From assembly GCA_022600255.1 (NCBI GenBank), contig JAHZKU010000118.1:1-26235 (forward strand): a DNA stretch of 26,235 nt, read 5' to 3'. This DNA comes from Actinomycetes bacterium. Its GTDB lineage: Bacteria > Actinomycetota > Actinomycetes > S36-B12 > GCA-2699445. The notes under the pieces were generated by a model that was not told the origin of the DNA, made no database searches, and saw nothing but the letters and a program-made list of their open reading frames with translations. The translations under genes were made by a program, and so were the position numbers. Positions 15,274 through 23,710 of this stretch are shown piece by piece (within the stretch, counting starts at the first letter, position 1; every line of letters starts with the position of its first letter).

Positions 15274-16602
15274 TCAGCTGGGACAGGTCAGCGCGGGCAT
15301 CGCCTTGTTCCCCGAGGACGGCTTCGACCCGCTCAGGGTGGCGTACCACATATTGGCATAACCGACCCGCACGGAGTTGACGAAAAACCCACTGTCAGCC
15401 GATCGTTCAAAGACGTCGTGGAAGTAGACCGTCGCCTCCGCAATGTCGGTCATCTTCTTGAACTTCTCCAAGTCAAAGCCACCCCAGCTGTTCGACATCT
15501 CGAACAACATGAACTCGATTTGAGTTTCCGCGCTCCACGGATCCAGTGCCCGTATGTCAGCGTAGGCCAGCAGACTATTGGGACCGTTATCCCACCGGCC
15601 ACCGCGCGACCACTGCGCCAGCCCCATTCCTGGGCCACCATTCTGCACGACGGTCGGGTCCACATTGGACTCCTGCTGCAGGTTACCGAGCACTCCGGCC
15701 GCGGCTTCTTGCGAAACGCCACTATTGAGCAGTGTGTCCCAGACCAGCTTCCCTTGACTACCCGACGACGCTGGCGGGGGTGTCGGCGTACCGGGGGTGC
15801 CACCGGCGCTACAGCCAGCGAGGAAGGCGGACTTAAATTCCTTCTGGGCGGTCTCGTATTTGGCCTTGATCTTCTTGGCGCTCTTCTTGGCTTGCGCTAG
15901 TTCGGACTCATAGGTGCGAAGCTCAACCTGGGTGCGGCGCGCCTCCCGTTTCGCCGCAGCCGCCTCGTCTTGGGCCGCTACCTCTGCGGAAACTGCATCC
16001 TGGTGGGTGGCCGCCGCCACGTTGGCGTCGTTCCTGGCCGATTCGGCCAACCGTGCGGTCACTTCTGCTGCAGTTAGGAGTCGGGACTGCACACGGTCCT
16101 CCGCCATTTCCTGCTGGGAGAAATCACCCAAGGACGCCGAGCCATCGGTGAAGAAATCGGTGAGCATGAGGAGTTCGCTAGCCCCTGCGGGCTGGCTGTA
16201 GACATCTCGAGCAATGCGCATGATCACGGCGCGCGCGTCTGAGGCCCGCAGTTCTGCATCGTCGGCTTCCTGTTCGCGTTTCGTGGCAACAGCCGCCGCA
16301 GAGTCAGCCTGCTTGCCAGCGACCTTTGCGACCTTCTTGGCGCCGGATAGGGCCGTTTGCTGCGACGCGAGCTGGTCGGCCACTTGTTTGTACGCCTTGC
16401 GTGCCTCCGCTGTTCGCGTCTGCGCTTTGGTGGCGGCCTTGCTCACCTGGCTGAGTTGCTCCCGTGCCTCAGCGATACCGGATTTGGGTTCGGCTGCAGC
16501 GGCCGGGGACACCATCATGCCGGTCATGAGTCCCACGGCGAGACAAGACGTACCGGCCGCAAGCGCAGCGCGCGGTACCCAGCCCGCGCAAGACAAACCC
16601 AT
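15274..16602 (-). CDS. Secreted coiled-coil protein with phage-tail-type lysozyme domain
   Basis: 442 residues from the ATG at 16602. A signal peptide (hydrophobic, ending VSPAAAAEP near residue 37) precedes a long Ala/Lys/Glu-rich coiled-coil region (about 40-255) of the kind found at the N-terminus of RipA-like cell-wall hydrolases. A short Gly/Thr/Pro linker follows, then a C-terminal domain (about 284-430) with SGVSQEAAAGVLGNLQQESN, GGPGMGLAQW and FHDVFERS, typical of the phage tail lysozyme (Phage_lysozyme2) family, with Glu311 in QQESN as the likely catalytic acid. It should cleave peptidoglycan glycan strands, with the coiled coil controlling or placing it. It ends with a short tail (ALTCPS). 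The start was chosen by the signal peptide; a longer open frame reaches 16848 but overlaps terC. Confidence 0.85.
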   Translation of the reverse strand: MGLSCAGWVPRAALAAGTSCLAVGLMTGMMVSPAAAAEPKSGIAEAREQLSQVSKAATKAQTRTAEARKAYKQVADQLASQQTALSGAKKVAKVAGKQADSAAAVATKREQEADDAELRASDARAVIMRIARDVYSQPAGASELLMLTDFFTDGSASLGDFSQQEMAEDRVQSRLLTAAEVTARLAESARNDANVAAATHQDAVSAEVAAQDEAAAAKREARRTQVELRTYESELAQAKKSAKKIKAKYETAQKEFKSAFLAGCSAGGTPGTPTPPPASSGSQGKLVWDTLLNSGVSQEAAAGVLGNLQQESNVDPTVVQNGGPGMGLAQWSRGGRWDNGPNSLLAYADIRALDPWSAETQIEFMLFEMSNSWGGFDLEKFKKMTDIAEATVYFHDVFERSADSGFFVNSVRVGYANMWYATLSGSKPSSGNKAMPALTCPS

Positions 16603-16678
16603 AGCCGCAACGCTACCTCGCCGGGCCGCCCGTGATTGCGACTTGTCCGAAATGGGTAGGATGCCCGGCAGATCGAGC

Positions 16679-17728
16679 CTAGGGCCGGTCGTCCTCGGGG
16701 TCGGCAGGATCTGCCAAGTCAGACAATTCCGAAGATCCACGCATGAGTTCCTCCTCATGCAACTTCTTGCCTGCTGCGCCGGTGAGCGCTGGGTTGCGGC
16801 GCACCGCCCACAAAGACGCAACCGTCGTGACCAACAAGACGAACGCAATCACCGCCAGGCTTACGCCGATCGAGATGGTCGGCACGGGGAGATCTGTGGT
16901 TTGGTGCACGGCCTCGAGGATGAGTTTGATGCCAATGAAGGCCAAAATCACCGCCAACCCAATCGACAGATAGACCAGCTTGTCCAGCAATCCGTTCACC
17001 ATGAAGTAGAGCTGGCGGAGTCCCATCAGCGCGAAGGCGTTGGCCGTGAACACGAGGTAGGCCTCTTGCGTCAGTCCGAAGATTGCCGGAATCGAATCGA
17101 GGGCGAAGAGGAGGTCCGTGGTACCGATTGACAGCATGACCAGCAGCATCGGAGTGGCATACCGACGACCCTCGCGTCGCACGATCAGGGAACGACCGTG
17201 GTACTGATCTGTGGTTGGCATGATTCGTTTGGCCAACCGAACCACCGGATTCTGGGCTGGGTCTGCGGTGCTTTCTCCACCTTTAGCCAGGCGGATCGCG
17301 GTGAAGATCAGCAGAGCGCCAAACAGGTAGAACGTGACGGCGAACGCCGAGATCGCCGCGGCGCCCAGCGCAATCATGATGCCGCGCAAAATCAGGGCGA
17401 TCACGACACCCACCAAGAGCACGCGGTGCTGGTGAATGGCTGGCACCGCAAACGACGACATGATCACGATGAACACAAACAGGTTGTCGATACTCAGCGA
17501 GTATTCGGTGATGTAGCCGCCGAAAAACTCGCCGGCATACTGACTGCCGTAGGCCCAGTAGATAAACCCGCCGAATGCGACAGCCAGGGCTACGTAGAAG
17601 ATCACCCACCGGATCGCCTCGCGGGCCCCAAAGACGTGCGGCCGACTGTCTACGATGGCGAGGTCGACCGCGATGACCGCGACTAGGCCAGCGATTGTTG
17701 CCAGCCAAAGCCATACGGGGACGTCCAC
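16679..17728 (-). CDS. TerC/Alx family integral membrane protein
   Basis: 349 residues with about nine hydrophobic segments. The family motifs EYSLSIDNLFVF (Asp81, Asn82) and TTDLLFALDSIPAIF (Asp211) are both present; these acidic residues are implicated in metal ion handling in TerC/Alx/MeeF-type Mn exporters. A likely role is metal (manganese) homeostasis or metallation of exported proteins; the tellurite link of the family name is not supported here, as no ter genes are nearby. The C-terminal tail is cytosolic and acidic (ELSDLADPADPEDDRP). The start is GTG at 17728, 18 bases after the uvrB stop, so the gene is probably co-transcribed with uvrB, an arrangement I recall from other actinobacteria. 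Confidence 0.9.
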   Translation of the reverse strand: MDVPVWLWLATIAGLVAVIAVDLAIVDSRPHVFGAREAIRWVIFYVALAVAFGGFIYWAYGSQYAGEFFGGYITEYSLSIDNLFVFIVIMSSFAVPAIHQHRVLLVGVVIALILRGIMIALGAAAISAFAVTFYLFGALLIFTAIRLAKGGESTADPAQNPVVRLAKRIMPTTDQYHGRSLIVRREGRRYATPMLLVMLSIGTTDLLFALDSIPAIFGLTQEAYLVFTANAFALMGLRQLYFMVNGLLDKLVYLSIGLAVILAFIGIKLILEAVHQTTDLPVPTISIGVSLAVIAFVLLVTTVASLWAVRRNPALTGAAGKKLHEEELMRGSSELSDLADPADPEDDRP

Positions 17729-17746
17729 CGCCTCAGGGTAGCGGCC

Positions 17747-19846
17747 CTATTGCGCCGGTGTGGCCTCGCGCATCCCCCGGAGTTCGCGCTTCAGATCGCG
17801 GATCTCATCGCGATATCGTGCCGCTGCTTCGAACTGCAGATCGGCGGCCGATCCCCGCATCTGTTCGGTGAGCTCTCCGATCAAGGACTCCAGATCCGCC
17901 TCGGCCAAGCTGTGCGGCCGTCGTTCGGGCAAGGTTGCGGCGACAACACCGGAGGTGCGGCCGCGAGATCGGTTACGACCCGAACCCAGGAGCTCTGCGG
18001 TGTCTTCCTCTTCGCGGGCAAGCAGATCGGTAATGTCGGCGATCTTCTTGCGCAGCGGCTGTGGGTCCACGCCGCGCGACGTGTTGTAGGCCTGTTGTTT
18101 GGCGCGACGCCGGTTCGTCTCCTCGATCGCCACGGCCATCGAATCGGTGACGTCGTCGGCGTACATGTGGACTTGGCCAGACACGTTTCGTGCCGCCCGG
18201 CCGATGGTCTGGATCAGGCTCCGTTCACTGCGCAGGAACCCCTCCTTGTCGGCGTCCAGAATGGCCACGAGCGACACCTCGGGCAGGTCCAGACCCTCCC
18301 GGAGCAGGTTGATGCCGACCAAAACATCGAACTCCCCCATCCGCAACTCTCTCAGGAGTTCCACCCGCCGCAGCGTGTCCACCTCGGAGTGCAGGTAACG
18401 CACCTTGATCCCATTTTCCAGCAGGTAGTCGGTCAGGTCCTCCGCCATCCGTTTGGTCAAGGTAGTCACGAGTACCCGTTCGCCGCGATCCTCTCGGTCG
18501 CGAATCTCCGCCATCAGGTCGTCAATCTGTCCCTTGGTGGGCTTCAGCACGATCTCTGGGTCCAGCAGGCCGGTGGGGCGGATGATTTGCTCGACCACCT
18601 CACCTCCAACCAACCCCATCTCGTAGTTCCCCGGCGTCGCGGACAAGTACACCGTCTGGCCGATGCGCTCCACGAACTCCTCCCACCGCAACGGTCTGTT
18701 GTCGGTGGCGCTGGGAAGCCGGAAGCCGTGATCAACCAGCGTCCGCTTGCGGCTCATGTCGCCCTCGTACATAGCCCCGATCTGTGGCACCGTGACATGC
18801 GACTCGTCTAGGACCAAAAGGAAGTCTTCTGGGAAGTAATCCAATAGGCAGTTCGGCGGTGTGCCGGGACCGCGACCGTCGATGTGCCGGGAGTAGTTCT
18901 CGATGCCCGAGCAGGTGCCCACCTGCCGCATCATCTCCAGATCGTATTCAGTCCGCATCCGCAGCCGCTGTGATTCCAGCAAGTGGTTCTGACGATCCAA
19001 CTCTGCGAGCCGCTCCTGTAGTTCATCCTCAATCGCGGGCAGGGCCCTTGCCATCCGTTGTGGCCCAGCCACATAATGACTGGCCGGGAAGATATACAGC
19101 TCAGTATCTTCTGTGAGAATCTCACCGGTAACTGGGTGCAAGGTCATGAGGCGCTCGATGTCGTCCCCGAAGAGTTCTACCCGCACTGGATTCACTTCGT
19201 ACATCGGGAACACTTCTAAGGTGTCGCCACGAACCCGAAAGGTGCCGCGCTCAAAAGCCACGTCGTTGCGCACGTACTGCATTTCCACCAGCCGGCGGAG
19301 CAGTCCGTCTCGGTCGTGTTGTTCTCCAGTACGCAGCCGAAGCATGCGGTCCACGTATTCTTGCGGAGTCCCTAGCCCGTAGATCGCCGACACGGTCGCC
19401 ACAACAATAACGTCGCGGCGGGTGAGCAATGAGTTCGTCGCGGAATGCCGCAGCCGTTCCACCTCCTCATTGATAGAGGAGTCCTTCTCGATGTAAGTAT
19501 CGGAGGTAGGAATGTAGGCCTCGGGCTGGTAATAGTCGTAGTACGAGACGAAGTACTCCACCGCATTGTGCGGCAGCAGTTCGCGAAACTCGTTGGCCAA
19601 CTGAGCCGCCAACGTTTTGTTGGGAGCCATCACGAGAGTCGGGCGCTGTAGTTTCTCCACCAGCCACGCGGTCGTGGCGGACTTCCCGGTTCCCGTGGCG
19701 CCTAACAGCACCGAGTTGGGCTCGCCCGCTTGAATTCGGCGCGTAAGCTCAGCTATCGCCTGAGGCTGATCACCGGCCGGTGCAAAATCCGATACCACCT
19801 CAAAGGGCGCCACCTTACGCTGCAGGTCTGTAATTGGACGGGCCAT
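17747..19846 (-). CDS. uvrB: Excinuclease ABC subunit B
   Basis: 699 residues. UvrB is the helicase-like damage-verification subunit that receives DNA from UvrA and recruits UvrC. In order: Walker A GATGTGKSAT, the beta-hairpin region YYDYYQPEAYIP with its neighbouring DSSINEEVERLRHSAT, the DESHVTVPQ box, YLSATPG, the C-terminal helicase motifs (LREGLDLPEVSL, QTIGRAARN), and a C-terminal UVR motif (ADLQFEAAARYRDEIRDLKREL) that pairs with UvrC. It starts MARPITDLQRK at 19846. The 329 bp upstream hold no gene on this strand, so its promoter must be there. terC follows after 18 bp. Confidence 0.97.
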   Translation of the reverse strand: MARPITDLQRKVAPFEVVSDFAPAGDQPQAIAELTRRIQAGEPNSVLLGATGTGKSATTAWLVEKLQRPTLVMAPNKTLAAQLANEFRELLPHNAVEYFVSYYDYYQPEAYIPTSDTYIEKDSSINEEVERLRHSATNSLLTRRDVIVVATVSAIYGLGTPQEYVDRMLRLRTGEQHDRDGLLRRLVEMQYVRNDVAFERGTFRVRGDTLEVFPMYEVNPVRVELFGDDIERLMTLHPVTGEILTEDTELYIFPASHYVAGPQRMARALPAIEDELQERLAELDRQNHLLESQRLRMRTEYDLEMMRQVGTCSGIENYSRHIDGRGPGTPPNCLLDYFPEDFLLVLDESHVTVPQIGAMYEGDMSRKRTLVDHGFRLPSATDNRPLRWEEFVERIGQTVYLSATPGNYEMGLVGGEVVEQIIRPTGLLDPEIVLKPTKGQIDDLMAEIRDREDRGERVLVTTLTKRMAEDLTDYLLENGIKVRYLHSEVDTLRRVELLRELRMGEFDVLVGINLLREGLDLPEVSLVAILDADKEGFLRSERSLIQTIGRAARNVSGQVHMYADDVTDSMAVAIEETNRRRAKQQAYNTSRGVDPQPLRKKIADITDLLAREEEDTAELLGSGRNRSRGRTSGVVAATLPERRPHSLAEADLESLIGELTEQMRGSAADLQFEAAARYRDEIRDLKRELRGMREATPAQ

Positions 19847-20175
19847 GTCCCTACGCTACGCGGCTGGTACGACAGATTGAGAATCTGGCGTATCGAATCA
19901 AGCACCTAGTACGGACTACCGAGCGTTCAGCGGCTGCTGAACTGCAGTACTACACAGACCTAGATCCAGGCCTTGCGCGTGAGGTCTCGTTTGGCGGATA
20001 GAACCTAGTGAGCATGGCATGCCTGAGTGACTCGGCTTCACATCGACAAGCGACCGCCGATGGCTCCTGCGGGGCGGAGCTGCCCGATTCAACCGATTTC
20101 CGGTCGGAGATTCGGATTCGCGTGCTCGCCAGCAGCTCACCATAGAAACGTTGAATCGCCAGTAGGGTTAGCTGT
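19847..20175. other. Gene-free region between uvrB and the LacI-type gene
   Basis: This 329-bp region lies between two divergent genes. It holds two compact inverted repeats: cagatt-gag-aatctg at 19873-19887 and gttcagc-ggct-gctgaac at 19925-19942 (perfect 7-bp arms). They could be operators for the adjacent LacI-type protein or hairpins in the uvrB leader. A ribosome binding site (AGGG) lies eight bases before the LacI start. No convincing open frame was found, and no LexA-type site was seen. Confidence 0.4.
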
Positions 20176-21153
20176 ATGGGGACATTCGGTGACCACGCCG
20201 TTCGGCCAAGCGTGGGCCAGCCAAAACTTGCCCATGTTGCTATGGCGGCTGGTGTGAGTATTGGGACAGCTTCGGACGCGCTGCGTGGCAAAGGTCGGAT
20301 CAGCGACACCACGAGGCAGCGGATCATGGCGGCCGCTGAAGAGTTGGGCTACCGGGCCAACGCAAACGCACGAATTCTTGCCCTTGGCCGAACGCACATC
20401 GTGGCTCTCGTGCTGCAACAAGACGACAGCGGCCCCGGACCTCGCATCTACTGGCCTCGAGTTCATGCAGCCTTCACGAACCGTCTATTCGGTGAAGGAT
20501 TTGTGGCCTGCACGATGACTGTTGATGACCTCCATCAGCTTGATGGTCTCCCGTTCGACCTGATCGTTCTTGCCGATCTGACCGACGCCAGCGCGATTCC
20601 GGACGAGATCCGCGCCGCTTATCACATCCTGGAAGTGAGCGTTTTCGGCCCGAGCCCAGCGGCCACCGCAATGCGAGACCAGGTCAATCGAATGTGTCGA
20701 GGCGTACTGGCCGAGCTCACCCAAGAGGGCGCTGTCAATCCAGCCCTCGTTGTCGCGAAACAACCGATGGTTCCGGTGGATCTGATCGTAAGTTGTTATG
20801 AGCAGTGGTGCCGGGAAAGCAACGTCAATGCGGTTGTTGTCACCCAAGACCCAGATGAGTCCGACGTCCACTTTCCCCACCAGGTAGACGCCATCTTCAG
20901 CACAGTGGTGGGATCCGTGGGATTGGGACCGGCCGACCCGGAACTCCAAGCGTCCACAATCCGACTGGACACCGATCCAGCTCGCCAACCGACCGGCAGA
21001 GCGCGTCAACTCACGATTGATGGCACTTCTATCGGCAGCCAACTTGCCGACAACGTCATCGCGTACCTGAAACAAGAGCCGACTCGGCCCCTCGAACTCG
21101 CCTGGCAACTGGACGGCAGACCATGGCAGCCCCGCCCGCTACCTCGGCAGTGA
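20176..21153 (+). CDS. LacI-type transcriptional regulator with divergent effector domain
   Basis: 325 residues. After a 15-residue extension, residues about 17-75 form a LacI-type DNA-binding head: LAHVAMAAGVSIGTASDALRG, then RISDTTRQRIMAAAEELGYRANANAR, including the hinge helix region and LGRTHIVALVL leading into the periplasmic-binding-protein-like fold. In the recognition helix the usual SRAL is SDAL, so the operator is probably unusual. The rest (about 250 residues) is only loosely like sugar-binding domains, with QVDAIFSTVVGSVGLG recognisable, so the ligand cannot be predicted. There is no sugar transporter or catabolic operon beside it; its neighbours are uvrB and coaE. It may repress itself through the inverted repeats upstream. 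Both flanks are gene-poor, consistent with insertion into a conserved region. Confidence 0.8.
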   Translation: MGTFGDHAVRPSVGQPKLAHVAMAAGVSIGTASDALRGKGRISDTTRQRIMAAAEELGYRANANARILALGRTHIVALVLQQDDSGPGPRIYWPRVHAAFTNRLFGEGFVACTMTVDDLHQLDGLPFDLIVLADLTDASAIPDEIRAAYHILEVSVFGPSPAATAMRDQVNRMCRGVLAELTQEGAVNPALVVAKQPMVPVDLIVSCYEQWCRESNVNAVVVTQDPDESDVHFPHQVDAIFSTVVGSVGLGPADPELQASTIRLDTDPARQPTGRARQLTIDGTSIGSQLADNVIAYLKQEPTRPLELAWQLDGRPWQPRPLPRQ

Positions 21154-21542
21154 CACCGGTCAAGACGATTCCAAATCCGGGCCAAGATTTCACCCTGCCA
21201 TTCGATTATCCGGCGGGTGCACTGGGCTAGACCGTGACGGTAATGTCACCCGCCACAGTCGCGTGTGTCGTTGGTCATGGTGGACAGCACCAGCGCGCCA
21301 CCGGCCACCGCCGCCACTCAGGTCATGTTGTGGGATGTCACCCCCAGCCCGCTGAGAACATCGTGCGACTGTGGCGGGGTCCTTCCGATTCACCAAGACT
21401 GGCGTGCAACGGCAGCAACCCGGCACGTCGATACGAACCGCAGTCTGAGCTGTGAAGGGCGTCTGAAATCGCAAGTCTTGCTGTGTTCAATCCGCCACAA
21501 CTGGAAGGCGAGCCATAACTTCAGAAGTCCGCGAACTGGTTG
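21154..21542. other. Gene-free, inverted-repeat-rich region between lacI-type gene and coaE
   Basis: This 389-bp stretch separates two convergent genes, longer than such gaps need to be. It contains a perfect 14-bp inverted repeat, cccgccacagtcgc at 21249-21262 with gcgactgtggcggg at 21365-21378, and overlapping alternatives: ggcgggtg 21212-21219 with cacccgcc 21247-21254, and gtgac 21234-21238 with gtcac 21245-21249. Possible meanings are a bidirectional terminator, a small RNA, or a gene remnant. Open frames here (minus 21190-21474, plus 21265-21546) look like noise. Confidence 0.45.
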
Positions 21543-22142
21543 CTAGCGCTCTTCCGCAGAGCCCGTGAGCAACCGCCAAGCCTGCTCGACTTTTCCGTTC
21601 AGATCGACCAAGGACCCGGAGTTCTCAATCACGATGTCCGCGACCGCAAGGCGTTCAGCATCGGTTGCTTGTGCCTCGATTCTGGCCAGCGCCTGCTCTC
21701 GCGTCATCCCGCGGGTCTCGCGCAACCGATCCAGCCGTGCCGGCAAGGGCGCAGTGACGACCAGCACCGAATCCCACTGATCTGCCGTACCGGTCTCCAC
21801 CAAGAGAGGCATGTCATAAACCACGACGGCACCCGCTGGGATTCGCTCCAATCGAGCCGCAGTTTCGGCCGCGATGCGGGGATGCATGATGGCGTTCAAA
21901 TCGGCCAACGCCGCCTCATCACCGAATACGATGTCCGCCAGTTTGCCGCGCGCCAGGGAACCGTCGGCCGCCAAAACGTCGACACCGAATCGTTTGCGAA
22001 TCTGCGATAGCGCTGGCGATCCGGCTACTACCAGGTCACGCGAGATCTGGTCGGCGTCGATGACAACCGCACCGAGTTCGGTTAGGGCGTTCGCTACGGC
22101 CGACTTGCCGCTGCCAATCCCACCAGTGAGTCCTACGCGCAC
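21543..22142 (-). CDS. coaE: Dephospho-CoA kinase
   Basis: 199 residues, the size of a single-domain CoaE (mycobacterial CoaE is longer, with a fused C-terminal domain). It phosphorylates dephospho-CoA in the last step of coenzyme A synthesis. The P-loop GGIGSGKS is at residues 7-14, followed by VIDADQISRDLV, then HPRIAAE, DMPLLVETG and the arginine-rich lid region (ARLDRLRETRGMTREQALARI). The start is GTG at 22142, fixed by the family N-terminus (RVGLTGGIGSGKS). It begins only four bases after a strong hairpin that follows rpsA, with no visible Shine-Dalgarno sequence (see hairpin entry). polA-rpsA-coaE-uvrB order is typical of actinobacteria; here it is followed by a regulator and two gaps. 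Confidence 0.96.
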   Translation of the reverse strand: MRVGLTGGIGSGKSAVANALTELGAVVIDADQISRDLVVAGSPALSQIRKRFGVDVLAADGSLARGKLADIVFGDEAALADLNAIMHPRIAAETAARLERIPAGAVVVYDMPLLVETGTADQWDSVLVVTAPLPARLDRLRETRGMTREQALARIEAQATDAERLAVADIVIENSGSLVDLNGKVEQAWRLLTGSAEER

Positions 22143-22146
22143 GAAA

Positions 22147-22174
22147 GCCGACCGCCAGTAGGTTGACGGTCGGC
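22147..22174 (-). terminator. Hairpin between rpsA and coaE (possible terminator/attenuator)
   Basis: A perfect 8-bp GC-rich inverted repeat, gccgaccg at 22147-22154 and cggtcggc at 22167-22174, with a 12-nt loop. On the transcribed (minus) strand it is followed by TTTC and then at once the coaE GTG. The U-tract is short, so termination may be partial. Because the 3' arm occupies the place of the coaE ribosome binding site, it could also limit coaE translation. Confidence 0.6.
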
Positions 22175-22187
22175 CTCGTGAGGTTCG

Positions 22188-23669
22188 TTAGCCTTCTTCG
22201 TCACTGCCGAGCTTGTCGCGCAAGGCCTGTAGCGCCTCGTCAGCAGCCAGTGTGCCTTCGGACTCCGCGCCCGCGTCCGAGGAATACTGTGAGGGGGTCT
22301 CGCCAGCGTCCAGAATTGCGGTCTGATCAGCCACGACTGCGTCGTCGATCTGCTTGCGGTGGGCTTCCCAGCGTTCCTGAGCCTCAGCGTATTCTTGCTC
22401 CCACTCGGTCCGCTGACCCTCGAAGCCGTCCTTCCACTCACCGGTCTGCGGATCAAAGCCCTCTGGACCGATGTAGTTACCATCTTCGTCGAAGGCTGGC
22501 GCCATGCCGTAAAGGTAGGGGTCAAACTCTTCTACAACCGAGCCACCACTGGTGGACTCGTTGGCCTGCTTCAGTGACAGCGAGATGCGACGACGCTCCA
22601 AGTCAATGTCGATCACCTTCACGAAGATGCCATCACCAACGTTGACGACCTGATCGGGCAGCTCCACGTGGTGTCCGGCGAGTTCGGATATGTGCACCAA
22701 TCCCTCGATGCCCTCTTCGACGCGCACAAAGGCTCCGAAGGGCACCAGTTTGGTGACCTTGCCGTTGACGACCTGGCCCATCTGGTGAGTGCGGGCGAAG
22801 TGTTGCCACGGGTCTTCTTGCGTGGACTTCAAGGACAGCGAGACGCGCTCACGATCCATATCGACGTCAAGGACCTCAACCGTGACTTCCTGACCGACCT
22901 CTACGACCTCTGAGGGATGCTCTATGTGCTTCCAGGACAGTTCAGAAACGTGAACCAGACCGTCCACACCACCGAGATCGACGAACGCGCCGAAGTTGAC
23001 GATGCTGGAGACGGTGCCCTTGCGGACCTGCCCCTTCGTCAATTCGTTCAGGAAGCCCATGCGCACCTTGCTCTGCGTCTGCTCCAGCCAGGCGCGCCGG
23101 GAAAGAACCACGTTGTTGCGGTTCTTGTCCAGTTCGATGATCTTGGCTTCCAGAGTTTGCCCGATGTATGGAAGCAGATCACGGACGCGACGCATCTCCA
23201 CGAGGGATGCCGGCAAGAAGCCGCGCAATCCAATGTCCACAATCAGGCCGCCCTTGACGACCTCGATGACTTGGCCTTCGACCACACCGTCGGCTTCCTT
23301 GACCTTTTCGATCGTGCCCCAGGCCCGCTCGTACTGTGCCCGCTTCTTCGAGAGCAGCAGTCGGCCTTCCTTGTCCTCTTTGGTGATGACGAGGGCTTCG
23401 ATCTCATCGCCGACAGTGACCACTTCATTGGGATCGATGTCGTGCTTGATCGAGAGTTCTTTGCTGGGGACAATGCCCTCAGTCTTATAGCCAATGTCGA
23501 CTAGGACTTCGTCTCTGTCGACCTTCACGACGGTCCCGGTGACTAGGTCACCGTCGTTGAAGGGCTTAATCGTGGCTTCGATGGCAGCGAGGAGTTCTTC
23601 CTCAGTCCCGATGTCGTTGATGGCGACCTGGGGGGTCGTGGTATCGGCTGCCTCGGTGGTGGACGTCAT
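22188..23669 (-). CDS. rpsA: 30S ribosomal protein S1
   Basis: 493 residues with four S1 RNA-binding domains, at about 40-109, 127-192, 213-281 and 298-367, as in other actinobacterial RpsA (six in E. coli). Each has the beta-barrel pattern, for example VNFGAFVDLGGVDGLVHVSEL in domain 3 and VPFGAFVRVEEGIEGLVHISEL in domain 4. The last ~120 residues form an acidic, low-complexity tail (EEFDPYLYGMAPAF to DKLGSDEEG). S1 helps load mRNA on the small subunit; its role in leaderless-rich actinobacteria is less settled. The ATG at 23669 was chosen from the usual acidic N-terminus. No strong ribosome binding site precedes it. The leader carries a promoter and a folded element (separate entries). Confidence 0.96.
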   Translation of the reverse strand: MTSTTEAADTTTPQVAINDIGTEEELLAAIEATIKPFNDGDLVTGTVVKVDRDEVLVDIGYKTEGIVPSKELSIKHDIDPNEVVTVGDEIEALVITKEDKEGRLLLSKKRAQYERAWGTIEKVKEADGVVEGQVIEVVKGGLIVDIGLRGFLPASLVEMRRVRDLLPYIGQTLEAKIIELDKNRNNVVLSRRAWLEQTQSKVRMGFLNELTKGQVRKGTVSSIVNFGAFVDLGGVDGLVHVSELSWKHIEHPSEVVEVGQEVTVEVLDVDMDRERVSLSLKSTQEDPWQHFARTHQMGQVVNGKVTKLVPFGAFVRVEEGIEGLVHISELAGHHVELPDQVVNVGDGIFVKVIDIDLERRRISLSLKQANESTSGGSVVEEFDPYLYGMAPAFDEDGNYIGPEGFDPQTGEWKDGFEGQRTEWEQEYAEAQERWEAHRKQIDDAVVADQTAILDAGETPSQYSSDAGAESEGTLAADEALQALRDKLGSDEEG

Positions 23670-23710
23670 TGAGTGGTTGTTCCGTACTTTGATTGATGCT
23701 GATTTCATGC

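Noticed and set aside
15270..15300. Short direct repeat around the lysozyme stop codon (tgtcccagc twice)
   Set aside because: Two short copies only; likely chance.
17750..18811. Long plus-strand open frame (353 residues) antisense to uvrB
   Set aside because: Shadow of uvrB, which is a full-length recognisable gene on the other strand.
17747..19846. tRNA or rRNA genes or mobile elements anywhere in the window
   Set aside because: No cloverleaf-like sequence, rRNA stretch, transposase, integrase or terminal inverted repeats were recognised.
21190..21474. Small minus-strand open frame in the lacI-coaE gap
   Set aside because: No ribosome binding site, low-complexity content and no recognisable family; treated as noise.
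21265..21546. Small plus-strand open frame in the lacI-coaE gap
   Set aside because: No convincing start signal, runs into coaE antisense, no recognisable motif.
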